42,307 bases of DNA, taken from NCBI GenBank assembly GCA_900546395.1, contig URDD01000014.1, forward strand, positions 1 to 42,307, read 5' to 3'. The position numbers and the translations under genes are program-made. The notes below the pieces were generated by a model. That model had not been told where the DNA came from and did not search any database. It worked only from the letters and a program-made list of their open reading frames with translations. Source of the DNA: an uncultured Bacteroidales bacterium. Its GTDB lineage: Bacteria; Bacteroidota; Bacteroidia; Bacteroidales; UBA932. Each line of letters starts with the position of its first letter. Positions within the stretch are counted from its first letter, which is position 1. Of this stretch, positions 42,305 to 42,307 are shown piece after piece.

Positions 42305-42307
42305 TGT

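Overview
The window looks like a chromosomal segment of a gut- or rumen-type member of the Bacteroidota, order Bacteroidales; the genus is not resolved. The reasons are a SusC/SusD starch-uptake locus, BACON-domain surface lipoproteins, LytS/LytTR and AraC-type regulators, lipoprotein signals with a Cys lipobox on many cell-envelope proteins, and promoter-like TTTG...TAnnTTTG motifs instead of -35/-10 boxes. No rRNA, tRNA, CRISPR array, intact insertion sequence or phage gene was recognised.

Layout. (1) 1-5.9 kb, minus strand: three BACON-type lipoprotein genes, plus the decayed tail of a fourth. The largest holds an in-frame 213-codon repeat whose two copies share 485 identical bases. (2) 6.0-12.0 kb: an AraC regulator divergent from a TolC / HlyD / ABC-2 / ABC-2 export operon that has no ATPase gene. 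(3) 12.3-29.5 kb, minus strand: one long starch operon, read from a good consensus promoter at about 29.55 kb: MFS sugar transporter, susC, susD, susE/F-like, multidomain GH13, pullulanase-type GH13, SusA-like GH13 and GH97 (susB). Surface proteins (SusC, SusD, SusE/F-like, outer GH13) would bind, cut and import starch; SusA, the pullulanase and GH97 would finish the oligosaccharides; the MFS protein would carry products into the cytoplasm. Both transport genes are broken as read: susC by an in-frame TAG and the MFS gene by a one-base loss, while susD, susE/F and all enzymes are open. No SusR-type regulator is in the window. (4) 29.5-30.5 kb: non-coding DNA packed with tandem and stem-loop repeats. 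(5) 30.5-35.4 kb, plus strand: LytS-type kinase, LytTR regulator, hutH and hutI. (6) 35.5-36.9 kb: rpiB and truB. (7) 37.0-39.4 kb: a seven-helix membrane AraC-type regulator, divergent from a MATE exporter. The regulator gene ends in a run of nine G; eight G would restore the canonical AraC C-terminus. (8) 39.5-42.0 kb, minus strand: a serpin lipoprotein gene followed by a NamZ/DUF1343 gene. (9) The right edge has another pair of the 50-bp stem-loop repeats and a terminator-like hairpin.

The most interesting signals are the G9 tract in the membrane AraC regulator, the paired lesions in the starch transport genes, the recently homogenised repeat inside the BACON lipoprotein, a SusE/F-like module inserted inside the GH13 catalytic region, and two families of structured short repeats. 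The frame disruptions could be real, phase-variable, or assembly errors; sequence alone cannot decide.
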